The notes: generated by a model not told the origin, from the letters alone. 64,000 nucleotides of DNA from Owenia fusiformis (GCA_903813345.2 CAIIXF020000009.1:21851759-21915758); one strand, 5' to 3'. Counted from the stretch's first letter, positions 34,401 to 49,400 are shown. A program made the numbers and translations.

Positions 34401-37400
34401 ATAAGCCTGAGTTTGAAGATGGACTATATTTTATAGGACTTGTGCTTTGAGACTGGCTGTATTTGAATGGGCTTGTGCTCGTTGACTGACTATACTTTGA
34501 TGGACTGGTGTTTTGTGATTGACTATACTTAAAAGGCTTTGTATAAGATGAATGACTATATTTTGAAGGACTGGAATTTTGCTGGTGATTAAACGGATTT
34601 GGCAGGAATTTTGAATATTGCATGGTCATTCGTAAATGTTCTGGAATGCCATTAGTATCAGTTTCTCTTTCATAGTCATCAAGAGTATACTGATGTTCAG
34701 TTTGCTCAATTTGGGCATCTTGCTGTTGATGTCCAGGTTTAAGGTCAGCACCATTGTCCATGTTGCCACTGTGTTCATCACTATGATGTTCTGCTTCAAT
34801 GTGTTTATGGCAATTCTCAACAACCTTGCTTTGACTATAGTTAACATTGTGGTGATCAGTTTTAGCTTCAATATTTCCATGCATATCTTCTGGCGTTGCA
34901 CGATGGTCATCTTCATATTGATCTTTGTTGGTAATATCTTCCTCATAGCTATCTTCATAAGATAGTGATCCGCTATTAGAAAGAGATCCATCAAGGTCCA
35001 GATGATGAGTCACAGCATCACGAATAGTGTCTGACATTTCAACAGTGACATCATCGATGGCATCCTCATTATCATCGACATCATAATCAAAGTCATTCAT
35101 TGAATCACGTAGCAAAAGTGAGCCTGCGGATGACTCAAACCATTGCGACGTGGCTTCAGAGCGCAATGAGCTCAACATACTCTCTGGACGGATAGGTGGC
35201 GCTGACTCAACAGATGCCTGATCATCATCTAAAGATTCATAAATATTTTCATCACGATCGTGACCTTTTTGAGTTTGTCTATAAGTAGTAAAATCTTCAT
35301 GATTGTTCCTCTTGTTATCTTCTACACTGTCTTTGAGATCATTTTTATGGTATGGAATTTCCTCGTATAAAGGCTCAGAACCTGTAGTATTATTTGGCAT
35401 TTCCTGATTGACATTCTCATAGAGATCACTTTGTGAGTGATGAATTTCTTCATAGTGGTGAGGCTCAAAATGGACCCGATTTTCCCGAAATCTTGAGTCG
35501 TGAGGCACTTCATATCCATCGTTCTCAACATCACACATTTCGCTAAATTCAATAATTTTAGAGTTATCCTCTGAGTCACTTTCTGTATTGTCATTTTCAA
35601 TATGTTTCTCAGGGCTGTCATAAGCTTGAATAAGTTGAAATCCACTCGATTTTTGGGCTTTTATACATGGGTCCTCATCAAAGAGGTTTCCATCACTTTT
35701 AGATTTCATGGATGCACAGCTGATGTTATCATCTGTATCTGATTTTGATTTTAAAGACTGAATATTTAAGTTATCTCCAATATTGTATTGAGAGAATCTA
35801 TCAGAGGCTACAGCTAATATTGATGAAGATGTGTCATCTTTTTGCTCCATTAATTGGCTGGATGTGTTGATATTGTTGTAACTTATTTCAAATTCAGATG
35901 GCGAGTCCAATGAGATATCATCTATGTTTAGTTTATGAGAATTCAAGGGGTCTTTGATTTGTACATCATATGAGTCTTGAATCGATTGCACTGATTGGTC
36001 AAACTTTGGTGTTGCATTGTGGGAATCTGTTGCTTGCTTTCTTTCATCCAATGAAACATCCTGAAAATATTATGATAATATGTCAAATTAATATAATACA
36101 AAATAGTTCACACCATGTGAGCTAAAAAAGGTCATTGAACGGGAGCTTACACTTAAATTAATCATTGTACAAAATCAAAATTATGAATTTCTCTTTGACC
36201 ACTCTGAATGGCAGGACAATACAACATTAGCATCTTAAACGATATTTGTATTTGACTGGACTGTACCCAGTGGCATTTATGTCCAGGAAAATCTCAAAAG
36301 GTCAGAAAAGATGTTAGTCCAAGTTGGCTCTGCTATTAACTTACACATTCATTTTTATATTACAATTTCAATTTATAAATGTATCTAATCATATTTATGT
36401 TTACAGATATTATTGATGATAGGTGGCATCACAAGTGATGCTTATAGTGGTACATACATGTATGATAGTAAATCATGTAGCAAATCAATCTAAAATGTCA
36501 AGGAATTGAACCGGAATGAAATCACAAAAATAAATTTGAGGGATGTGAGGGATGCATGATGTTCATTATTCTAAAGTGAAGAAGGTGCCATATTTCTAGT
36601 ACTAACTTTATATGTAGCAGCACTTAAGCTGGAGATAGTGTCCTGCTTCACCTTCTGGAAAATCTTCAGTTGTTCCTCTAGAAGCTGAAATGTAGTATAA
36701 CTGTAAATTAAAGAAAATTCTTTTTTAAATTGGCACTCTTTGAATGTAAAATGGCAAAATTATTTAGAGATAAAATACTAGGGACACTCAGCAGCGATAC
36801 AGGGTTAATGTTTCATTATGACGTTGTATTTTGTTATTTTGTAACTTTGTTTTTAACACCTTATTAGTTACGTAATGTGTATACATGATCATAAGATGAA
36901 CCAGAACTACAAATTATAAATAAATATCAACCCGAACTAGAAATATATTCCATTACTTTTATGGCTGTGTCAGACTCTGCCTTTTTCCTTAGAAGATCAT
37001 CAACAGATGGCGCTCCACCTCCCTCTGTTGACCAATCAGATAGCCCCGTATCATTCAGCCCCTCCGTCTGAGAAATAAAATTGGATGAATTTAATTATTA
37101 TATTAAAGTAGACTTCATCAAATAAAGTACGGATAATATAACAATGCCATAGTAATGGAAATTAATCCACAAGTAAAAATAGAATTCAATTAAGCTATGT
37201 TGATTTGTATGACAAGACATTTCCTATCTCTGTTTTATTTCTTAAAACAAATAGCTGATTACAATAACTCATCAAAATGAGCTGAAATGACAGAAATTCC
37301 TATCTCATCAAATCTTCAGGATGAAATGACAATTTTAAACTCATATCTCCAACTAACATTATTTCTTATACAATCAGTCCTTTACAATACATGAATAGTG

Positions 37401-40400
37401 TTCTTTTTATGAGAAAATGAGATATAAAACTACAAAGGGCAACATTGGAGAAATCAAAATATGGCTAAAATCAAAAACCACAAGTAACTGAAACTGATAT
37501 AAATCCTTACCTGTACAGAGGAGGCGCTAGAAGTATACCAACTCATCCCAGAATTTGTGAGGTCACCTGTAGGAAATCTACCACAATGCACCTTGTGACG
37601 TAATGCACTTAGGTATATCAGTAAACCATGTTCATCAATTGTCCCCTCTATGACAGCATGATTACTGGAAAATAAAGTGTATAATTGTGTGAGTCAGTTG
37701 TAACACAATTTGAAGCACATGCATTATGTTTTACTTAAAACAGTACATATAACACAATGAAATTGAATTAAGAACAACATACACAGTACCTGATAATATT
37801 CTTCCTTATTCCAAATTTCTGCTCAGCCAATAGTAAAACTCCCTCTAGATCTGTTACGTCAACCTAAACATTAAAAACATGTTTTTCTCATTTTCACCTT
37901 TTTAGCAAAAATCTTATTAAATCATATTTTCATTAGCAATTTATCTACATGCATCATACATGTTGAAATACTGTCATATCAATGATATATCTACGACTCA
38001 TTTCTAACATGAAGTAGATCATGTCAGTATGAAGATAGGATTCTATCTGCCCTTTTCAAGAGTTTGATTGTGTATCTTTAAAGGATTGTTTAAGATCTTT
38101 ATTTTTTAAATTGCTTTATTTGTCAAAAAACAGGGAATACAGTGATTAATACAAGAGGTATAAATAAAATTTTAAATAAGAGATTCATAAACACTGAAAA
38201 TGTCTACATTTGGAATTTTTATCTAATTAGCATCAAAACTGTAAAAATGCCTATCCTTGTCAGAGTTTGGTAATCACTTGGCCTAAGGGTAGTTTCTTAC
38301 AAGAATGCTGCACAAAGTGAATCTAAAACCATGCAGTTAGTCTTGCTTCAAGACCCTGGATCTACTTTACAGCTGTCAAGTTAAAGTAGATAAGGGGGAG
38401 GGGGTCCAGGGTCTTAAAGCAAGACTAATACAAATTCAATTAATAAAGAAATGAAGGCTCTTATGCCAGTTCTGAATACACAGCCTAATTGTAATTACTT
38501 TCACTGGTAGGGTACCTAGTGCCTTGATTAGTTGATTTCACTCTATAGTGTCTATAGCATCAAGAAAATGAAGCTTAATCTCTTATATATTGATCTTGGT
38601 AATACATGATCTTATAACACAGGCATCATGTAAGCATTGAAGATATCGTGTAATGTGCAAGTAAAATCCTCATTGTAATCTCGCTAAACAATACTAAAAC
38701 TAATCTGCATTCTGGTTGTAGACACCTATGGGTTATATGTAACGGGGTCAACCCAGTTGTCCGAAACCCAGTTGTCCGAAACCCAGTTTTCCGAAACCCA
38801 GTTGTCCGAAACCCAGTTGTCCGAAACCCAGTTGTCCGAAACCCAGTTGTCCGAAACCCAGTTCTCCGAAACCCAGTTCTCCGAAAATTAAAAAATTAAA
38901 TGTCTTAGCGGTAACGAATCTTGTCGCAACTTCGCGAATCAGGACAGCATAACATTGGTATCACGTTGACATCGGTTAGCCCGGTCAATAATGGGTCCGA
39001 AAGTTCACGATCATATATATTCTTACTAGATTCTCGGCACATAGACTTATATGGACATTCTACAAATTTTGAACCGCATTGTCCAGCACGAATCGCACTC
39101 CTTCTTGGTGAAAATTCAAGACTGCCGCCAACATTTTAGACAATTATCACAGTCGAAGAGAATATTCTGGCGAAAGGAATATCTATCTCATTCGAATAAC
39201 GTATGGACGTCCGTGACAATTATATATATTCATTTGATAATTTTTTCATTCCCTTTTCTCAATAAAATATGGTTAATTATGTTTTCCAATATCAATTGAT
39301 AATATTTCTACCCTGAAAAATATCTAAAAAGAAGATTTTGGTTGTTCAGTACCACCCATTGTTAAGATTTCGTCCAAATTTTCGATAAATCAATAAAATA
39401 TGCTCATTTCGTATAACTTATATATGTGGCATATATATATACATATCAGATGTCTATCCTTTTTTCATCATAATATAAGAGGTCTGTATGTTTTAGTAGA
39501 AACGTATTCCTTTCCAAACATTTAGATTTAAGAATTTCTCCCATTGGTGATATTGTTCAAAATCAAAACTGTGTTTTTGCGATATATTGAACTGTTGAAG
39601 TAAGTGTGTAATAGTTTGTAGTAGAGCCAAGATTTGATCTGTATCATGTACGCGTACGTACCCTGCATAAAAAATTCATTTTTAGTGTGCCATAGATGTC
39701 AACCATTAACTATTGCAGAATCATTGAAAAAGTTTTGTGAAAAATTAAGATAATGTTTCAAAATTATACACCGGACAATAAATAACTATACTCAATGCAG
39801 ACAGGGAGTTTTAATTGCCCAAAAACTGAGTATCAAAATGCATTTGTATCTCTTTAGTATCTTGCATGACTCGTTCATATGAATTCTTTATTTCTACCTC
39901 GTTCCCAATACATTCTGAGACAGTTCAACCTTTGCCCCACGTCGCCACGCGGTCCTAACTTCGACCGTTAATTTGAATTTTTGACCTACCGGATATTTGA
40001 AAATCAATTACGAGTCTCATACTGCACCGTTTTTCTTCAAACTTGTTCCATTCAAAGCATGACAAAAATCTCTTTCTGATGGTACGTTATTATCTTAAAC
40101 AGAGTTCCTACTTCCAGCGTAATTTTGGTCCCCAGCTGTAAGAAGGCCTTCTAACAGCTGGGGAGTGGGGACCAAAACGCTGCTAGAACGAGGGACTCTT
40201 TACAATAAAGTAATGCACTGACAGAAGTGCAATTTTGTTTTGCTTTTAATGGTATAATGGAAGAAAAACGGTGCAGTATGAGACTCGCAATTATCCTTGA
40301 TTTTCAAGCATCTGGTAGGTCAAAAATTCCAATTAACGGTCGAAGACCGCGTGATTGCAGAAAGTCAGAGACAGCACTCCTTTTTTCTTTTTAAATCATG

Positions 40401-43400
40401 TATATATTTCTTATTTTATAACTTTGTATACATCAGGTCATTTTACAATATTGCAATATTTTTTTTAAATAGATACAATTGCAATTATTTAAAACATTAT
40501 TACAATAGTTTACAAATATAATGTAACATAAGTTGTTTAACAATTCATCAAAATAAGTATACTTAGTGTCTTGTACCTTATAGCCAAAGACAAGAGTTTT
40601 ATACTTTTTCAAGCTTAATTCAATTTTAAAATCATCTTAAATATAATTTTCAAGTGGGTCTATTACATTAGTAGGCCTACTCTATGATATTGAAAGAACA
40701 AATGTTTATAGTATTCTCAGGCCCGTAGCCAGGGGGGGGGGGGGTTGGCAGGGTTCGGGCGAACCCCCCCCCCCTGGCAAAAAATTCTTTCAAAATCATG
40801 CAGTTTTTCACCATTTTTAGCACTTTTAAAGTGATTTTGACCATATTTGGGCCTAAATTGTCAAATGTGCGAATTTTTGAAAACTGAACCCCCCCCCTTG
40901 GAAAATCCTGGCTACGGGCCTGATTCTACTTGTCTGAAAATATCACACTTGTCATTAACAATTAGTTTCCATCATGATCTTAGGAGTCACTGGCGAACCC
41001 AGAAAAAAGCCTAAAAAGGCCCTTTTGGTCAATACTGGGCCTTTTAAGGCCTTATTTTTCAATTTCAGGCCAAATTTTTAAGAAAACGGTCCTCAAAATT
41101 TCAAAATTTTGGCCAACTTTTGGGTTTTAGGGAAGTTTTTTCTCTGACCTGAATTTGCCCCCCTTGTTTGTTCCCAGATCCGCCCCTGGAAGTAATTGTT
41201 TGCATGGTAGAATGTAATGTAAAAGTTTGTATTTGAAATTGGCCACTTTTTATTTTTGGATTGCTTTAAAAGAATCCAAGTATGTTGAAACAGCATTTGA
41301 CTATTTTGAATTTCACAAAGATTAATTCAAAATGATTCCAAATATGTTTAGTTGCTATAAGTTACAGCAAGATTGAATATATGTCTCTAGGACTTGCATG
41401 TTTATCCAAAAATCTATAATGCTTCAATTTACAGTCATAAAACCTTAAACTTACATTTGTATTAACATATATACGTACATCTGCTTGCCTCACTAAATAT
41501 TTTAACTATATATTGAAATGGCAAAGATTGCTTAACGGTTATATATTCTGCCATCCGTTTGACCCTAGATTTGAGCTTCAGACCCTATATTTAAGGGGTC
41601 AGTACCCGGTGTTTGTAACAAATGGCAGGCTGTAACAATGTAAATGTTAATGCCTTAATCGTTAATGGATGAAGTGGGATGGGAGGTATCCCACTTATAG
41701 AGGTCCATTTAACATTAATGAGTTGGTCTTGGCACTCTGAAATGTTCCACTTGACATATTTCACTCCAATCCATCTAGCTCTATGAACGAGCACTCTTTC
41801 ATTGGTAAAGGGTGTATTTGAGAGTAAGATCAACTGAACGATTCCTCCATGGGCTAGTATTTAGCCTAATAAAAACTGTCGAAAGATGAAAATACAGGTG
41901 ATACAGATCTTCAAATACACAAAGTTAAATTATGCTATTCTCATTGCAAAGTGGCGTTTACATATTAACATACATAGGGGTCTACAATTTTTAAACCAAT
42001 TTTCTTTATGCCCCATGGGGCTTTTTGAGAGGGAACAACATTTTTCCAATGCGTGATGGGCGTTCATAAAAGGGAAATAGTTTTCCCAAGCCAGTGGGCA
42101 TTTATTTAGTAAAGTTGACGTCGTGTACATCTTTTGAAACCAAAAATTATTCTTCATTTAGGTACTCTGTTCGAGAAATAGAGATTAAATTCAAAAAGAT
42201 GAAGTGAGTACATGGCGAAAATGAAACTTCTTGCGAATGGGAGAACATCCAATTTGATACGAGGACAGCCTGTCTTCGTTTCCAGTTAATCCCAAGTGAT
42301 TACGTTTAGAATGTTTTGTTCTTTTACATTTTACGGTTTGATAAGAGACAGAGACTAGGAAATTAAATGCGACGAAACATTTTGACAACGTAATATGTGT
42401 ACTATTTTTTCTTAAAGTTTTATGCGTTAACTTATTTTATCGGTTTCAAAATGTTTCATTTTATTTTGCCTATATAAAATGTATTGAATAAGATAAGATC
42501 AACTGTTCCGTAATATACATTGTGTTTTGATGACCTTTTTTAGAATCACAATGTAAAATAAATCCCCCGTTCCTGTCATTCTGGTAACGCCGTGTAATGG
42601 ATGCAATTCAAAGTGAGAGAGAGATCTATACATCAGAATGCGTCCATGCCATTAATTTTGCCAAATACATGACATGAAACTGGCTTGAGGTGCGTCCCCT
42701 TTTATCTGGTAAATTATGACTGGGTTTCGGAGAACTGGGTTTCGGAGAACTGGGTTTCGGAGAACTGGGTTTCGGACAACTGGGTTTCGGACAACTGGGT
42801 TTCGGACAACTGGGTTTCGGACAACTGGGGTGCACCCATATGTAACAAAAGAGTGGACTGGTTGAAATTAGTGAGTGAAATAACAATGAGCCGTTACTGA
42901 GAACATTGATTACTTTTACTCATGATTTCCAAATAAGCAAGTCTAATCCTGCAGTTGCTATGGCAATACAGAGACCATGACTTTCTATGTGATTAATTTA
43001 CAAAACATTTTGCATTTTCTAATTGTGTAGAGACTCTTTGAATATTGTCCCAAAAGTATTTCAATTTGTTTTTCTGTTTTTTATATGCTAGATGGCAGTA
43101 CTTCTAAATTGGAATCAAAACATTACTTTTGTCATATTAGTCTCATTTTTCCTCTGAAACTGCAGAATTGGCCCTGTTCACTTGCAAAATTCACAAGCAA
43201 AATTTCCCAGCAACACATGCAGTAGAAGTGACTTAACAATGTAAGATGAAACCTCTTACTATTCCTTATGTCCTTGTTCTGCATGTCATCATGTAGATCT
43301 TCTAAAATAGTTAAAACCCAAACATCCGAAATACCCAAAATACCAAATACCCAAAATCCGTAAGAATGAAAAATCATTTCTTACCTTATGATCACCAGAG

Positions 43401-46400
43401 CAAGAATTGAGAATCAGCTTCTGTAAGCGGTCATTCTGACAGAGGCTGTAATAAGATTAATAGAATAACAAATCAATAATTTATAGCATTCTTTTCAGCT
43501 AACTGATTTTCCCCTCCAATATAATTCACTGCTCATAATTAGGATGTTGGGTGAATTGAATTGAATGAGAAAATAGAAATGTGGAGTAGATAGTTTAGTG
43601 GAGTTACTTTATTATGGGTGTACATTGAATTGAATTGATTATTTTTGAGAAAAATGGATATGTGGAGTTGATCGTTTAGTGGCATAACTTTATTATAAAA
43701 GTTGTATTTTTCAGAATACCATGTCCATATGTACAGTAAAACTTGTGAAGTGGAACGCCTCCAATGGTGGAACACTTTTTGAGGTCATGTTACTTATTTC
43801 CTTGAGGAGAGAATCAGATTTGACAAGCAAGCTCAACAAAAAAATGATAAAATGTCGCGGATATTTTGGAAGACAGACTTGCCAACCTAAAATGAAAAAT
43901 TTTCGGGAGATTTAAAAAAAATTGCGGTACTTTTACGGGAGTTTTTTTCAAAATCCGGTAGTTTTTGCGGGAGTTTTTTTGAAAAAAACGGGAGTTTTTA
44001 CGGGAGATTTTTGAAAAAAACAATAGTTTTTACGGGAGATTAAAAAAAGGGGTTTTTACGGGAGATTTTTTAAAAAAGGTATTTTTCGCGGTATATTTTA
44101 AAAAACTTGACTTTTTTACGGAAGATTTCAGAAAAAACGGGAGTTTTTGCAGTAGGTTCTGAAAAAACAGGAGTTTTTGCGGTAGATTTTTAAAAAAAAC
44201 GGGAGTTTTTACGGTAGATTTCTGAAAAAACTGGAGTTTTTACGGTAGATTTCTGAAAAACGGGAGTTTTTAAGGTAGATTCTGAAAAACGGGAGTTTTT
44301 ACGGTAGATTCTGAAAAAAACGGGAGTTTTTATGGTAGATTTCGGAAAAATGGGAGTTTATACGGTAGATTTCTGAAAAACGGGAGTTTTTACGGTAGAT
44401 TTTGAAAAAACAGGAGTTTTTACAGTATATTTCTGAAAAAACGGGAGTTTTTACTTTAGATTTTGAAAAAACGGGAGTTTTTACGGTAGATTTTGAAAGA
44501 ATGGGAGTTTTTACGGTAGATTTTGGAAAAAACGGGAGTTTTTACAGTAGATTTCGGAAAAACGGGAGTTCTTACAGTAGGTTTCTGAAAAAACGGGTGT
44601 TTTTACGTTAGATTTTGAAAAAAACAGGAGTTTTTACTTTAGATTTTGAAAAAACTGGGATTTTACGGTATGCTAAGGGCAATCTGCGTGAGGTTCCACT
44701 TTTAGGTTCGGTTTTTCGTGCATGAGCATTAAATCCAGCGATTTAATTGGTTGAAATTATTATGACGCATGCGCAGTTAATAAATTAATCAGAACTTATA
44801 ATCTAAGATAGATGTCACTTATGTTTATTATACATTAAACAAAAAATTTACGGGAGATTCCCGTAAAAAAACGGAAGGTTGGCAAGTCTGGAAGATATCG
44901 TATTTGAGAGCATTGTTTGCAATTTTGTCATCCCAATAGATCTGATTCTACCATTAATGTAAAAAATGAACCTCTGTGAATGAAACATTATTCTGAGGTA
45001 CCAAATGTGTTCCACTTAATAATATACAGGTTTTACTGTATATAATATAACTGAGTATGCCATTTTCTTTAATTAATATACTACATTAATTATTCATAAA
45101 AAAATATAAATGTATTAACAGTACTGTCAACCCCCAAAGATTTTCTCACGGGACAGATTTTTTAGACCCAGTGACCAAAATTCGCGGGATTTTGCGGGAC
45201 ATCTAATAAATTCGCGGGATTTCGCGGGACATTTAAGGGATTTGCGTGATTGCGCTTATAGGCCAATTTTTTTTTATCAAATTCGCGGGATTTTGCGGGA
45301 CCATTCGAGGGACAAACACCCTAATTGCAGGACAGTTAACAGGTTTACCAGCAAAAACTTCATAGAGGGACAGATTTTCTAGAAAAAGTGCCCTAAATTT
45401 GCGGGATTTCGCGGGACATCCACCTAAATTTGCAGGATGTCCCGGGACATTCAAGGGATTTGCGTGATTTCGACTAATGTAAAAGCGTGTAAAAGTACTT
45501 AAATCAAACTTTCAGATACTGATTAATCAAATATAATGCACTGTTACATTGTAACTTAAATAAACGTGAACATAACTTCACAAAATACGCATAGAAATAT
45601 TATTTCAATTGAATGCCCATGGTATAGGGTTTCGATTAATCTACATCAAATTATAGGGAATGAGGTTACTTTTCTAGATAGGGTTTGTAGAAAAAACCGG
45701 GTACCGGGTAGTAAATCCTCAATGCTGGGTTCAAACTTCCTTCAAAATTGAGATAGAAGCTTCAAATAAAAAGCATTTTAAGCCTCTTTTCTTCCTCTAT
45801 CATCATGGTCATATTTCCATTGGTAATGAAGGGGGAGGGGGGGGGGGGGTGCGATCGCACCATCACACCCTCTCCTGGCTACGCCAATGACATTGTAAGA
45901 CGATTTGAATAACAAGGCAAATCAATTTTACTCTATTTTCAATAGTTCGTATGTTGGTACGTGAATTGTTTTGATTATGATTTAAATCTGTAAATTGCTA
46001 TCGTTGCTTTAGCAGAGAGGTGACGTGTGTTAATTTACATGATGCAATGTGTAAGATTTTGATTATTAATCATAATTTAAGTTATCCCAAAGTGTCGACA
46101 AAATGTCCACTGAATTGTCCACTAAATTGTTATGTCTTACAATGTCATAGGCGTAGCCAGGAGAGGGTGCGATCGCACCCCCCCCCCCATAACCAATGAA
46201 AATATGGTCATGACGATAGAGGAAGAAAAGAGCCTTAAAATATGCTTTTTATTTGAAGCTTCTAGCTCAATTTTGAAGGATGTTACACACATTTTTGTAA
46301 ATTCAAAACAAATCTTACACGTTTTCTGATAATCTAATTATGTTATACTCGTATATTCGTATATTTTTTGTTTTTGGGTACCCGTTTTTTGATGGGGTAC

Positions 46401-49400
46401 CGGGTACCAAGTTTGAACCCAGCATGGAGGATTTACTACCCGGTACCCGGTTTTTTCTACAAACCCTTTCTAGATATCAGCGTCCATTTATTGTAACTCG
46501 CGTTTGCTAACATTTGCTCAGTTCTGAGATGAAGGCCACACGGATAGTAAAAAGGCCAACGTTGGAACTATTTGTGACCTACATCCCTATTGTCGTAATT
46601 AAAATTAAAGTTGAACCCTCCTCATTATTTTGATACCAAACAGCAGCATGCTAGGTACTTAAAATTAGGTAAACTTTACTCCTCAAAAGTGCACTGAAAA
46701 CTTAGCTTCTTATATAAGATTAGATAATCACAATATAGGGGATTGCAACAATTTCGGAAATTCGCGGAGGTCGAAAGCCACATTTGCGGGACTTCGCGGG
46801 ACATTGCGGGACACGCGAATTAGCCTAATTTTGATCGAATTCGCGGGATAATCCCGCCATTCGCGGGACACTTGACAGCTCTGTATTAATCAAACCTACT
46901 TTTGCTAATCAAACCTACTTTTGCACTCAAATGAACAATTCATACAAGTAATGTTCCAACCTACTTTTGCACTAGGCTATCATGATTGTCCAATGAATCA
47001 TGAGGTAAGAATAATTGACACCAGTCCAGCAATAACTTTCGCCCAATCCGAACTGTTCTTTGTTCACCACTACGCTCTGGAAAATCAAAAATCCCATATA
47101 AATAACTAATTCTTATCTATCCTGCATGTACTTTAATTCGCACTTAGTGACAAACTAATAAGCAGTTTTTCCATGAGCGTACATGTACATGTATTTACTA
47201 ACAGTATAATGAAATAATTAACAATTTTTTATTGTCATGTTGTGGTTTTGCTTGCCAACTATTTACTGTTTAAAACAGCAACATATTGCATTTAGTGATT
47301 CAGATATACCTCTGGGGTTAATAAATTTACTATGTGAAAATATTTACACTGTGGCTACAGTATAGGAAAAATAGGTACAGATGATATCACTTAGTTTTAG
47401 TATGAGAAGCTTCAGTAAAACTTTGTCGAGGCTGATGCCTTTCACCTTCATCATAGCCAGCTAAGGCCAAGGTGCTCGTAAGATATATGTATAGTGAAAC
47501 CTGTATATCTAAACACTTCTCTCATCCCTACACCTCTCAATGTGAACTCTTTTTCTCAGTCCCAAATTTCATATCTCCCATTGACTTACATGTTGAAAAA
47601 CGCTTGAAATGTGAACACCTACTAATCTGAACACTTTTGGCTGGTCAAAGAGGCGTTTGAATAAGACAGGTTTTACTGTATCTATAAATCGTATGTCAGT
47701 CAATTACCTGGTGTGTGTATGGAGAAGTTGAGGATTATAGCCCAGAGAACATCAAGGAATGACTTGGCGTCTCCGTTGTATAAATCTGAAATGCAATAAG
47801 CCTCAATAGAGTGCATGATTTATACCATATATGGGAATATTCTGAGACATTCTTCGATTCTATGAGACATACCTATGAATGCTTAATGCAAAAAAGTTTT
47901 TTGAAATGATGTGATGATAAAAATGTATTCTGCCTGGATTAACTCAATTATACATTATTAATACAATAAGCCTTACATTAGAAATTGCAAAAAAGAAAAT
48001 TAAAGGTTTTAAAAATTAGTTTGTGTTTGGTGTCCTTTACAAATGAAAGTGCAGGATAGGACCTTTATATAATATATATTCATACAAGTAGCATTTTATT
48101 GTACGATATTTTAAAAGATACACTGCCTACATCCTGTAAAAGTTAGTTAAACGTGTTAGTTTATGTAATTCTTATTGATTCAGATTAAAAGGTTTGATTT
48201 GTTGATAATATGACAAAATATATATTTAAATTAATAATCATCTAGTATTCATATAGTGTTGATTTGGGGTTAAAAATTCCCATAAGTTACTGTATGTTCA
48301 AACGTGTGCCCCTGAACATAACACAATAAACCTACCATATAATGATTATATAAAGCATGATATTCATTCAGAAAAATACTTCATGAGGAAAATATTGAAT
48401 CTATCTGACAAGCTCATATTTAATTCTCTTTGTTCAATAAAAGGCACATCTTGTATGTAACAAAACAGTATTTAAACACAGAAACATCCTACTCCCACTG
48501 GCATGTAGCGGCCCTGATATCGATAAATTCTACACGCAATATAACCCGATTTTAGATGCTTGGTTAAAACTTTACACGAAAAAGCCTCGATATCCGGGCA
48601 TTTACTCTTACACTGAACTGAAAATAGCATCGTCTAAACGTGTATGTCTTGGCTTCCGGGTAAGTTTATCAACATTTATACTCAATTGAAAGAGCAGTCG
48701 TGCTTATATCGTGTACCAGTTTGATTGTTTTATATGTGTGTGTATTTATAATATGATAGGCTAGTAATACCGTGTCGTTAGAACAAGTGCTAGATATCGA
48801 ACTGATGACCTGAAATTAGATTATTGGACTGATCGCGCATCTGATATTAGATGATTAATTTGCATCGAATCTGATATTAACTTGCAACCCAATACCACAG
48901 TAAATACCATGACTTTACATTAGAATGATAACACGGCCTCATATTCTAATTCATTATACGTCCATTGCAGGCCAAAAATGTTTCAATCAATGTGGATATT
49001 TAATTGTCATGCACACGAGAATACATTCCATACGTATATATTGATCATACATCAATTGAACATGGAGATTTTCCTGTACACTTTTCCCAAACATGTGGAA
49101 TAGACTAGATGCGAGTAGAAATTATCTTGATTTATCCTATGCCAAGTAGGGTTTTAGGGATATAAGTTGGTAAGATATATCCCGTATCCTGATTTTGAGG
49201 TTTCCATATCAAGAACCTCCATATCTCCCGTCATATCTCCCGCTTCGGTGCATATCTTCCCGCTTCGGGGCGTATCTTCCCGCTTCCAAAAAAAGTGGAA
49301 ATGCAATAAAATGACTTTGCATATGAATGATTTGTTTATTTTTACACCTTGTACTACTGAAAACTCTACTTGGTATAGGATAAAGCAGTTATGTACGGTT

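Larger units (their letters stand above)
38744..42837. mobile_element. TIR element, 4.1 kb, 9-bp target duplication, minisatellite ends
   Basis: ATATGTAAC is present on both sides (38735-38743, 42838-42846). The ends GGGGTCAACCCAGTTGT and (inverted) GGGTGCACCCCAGTTGT are followed by arrays of a 15-bp unit CCGAAACCCAGTTGT: about nine copies on the left and seven or eight inverted copies on the right. A 9-bp duplication is typical of Mutator-like elements, so that affiliation is inferred. No transposase frame is recognised. Two smaller elements are nested inside. Confidence 0.75.

Noticed and set aside
34626-34994. Open frames of 109 and 122 codons on both strands
   Set aside because: Shadows of the 3.2 kb coding exon in other frames.
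38750-38885. CRISPR-like short regular repeats
   Set aside because: The units are directly adjacent without spacers and are mirrored at the other end of a TIR element in an animal genome, so this is a minisatellite.
42626-42900. Open frames with SCPKP or WVSEN repeats
   Set aside because: They are translations of the 15-bp terminal minisatellite of a transposon, open on both strands because the unit length is a multiple of three.
44402-44611. Repetitive 69-codon frame (EKTGVFT-type)
   Set aside because: Chance translation of the 31-bp minisatellite. No start context or splice signals.
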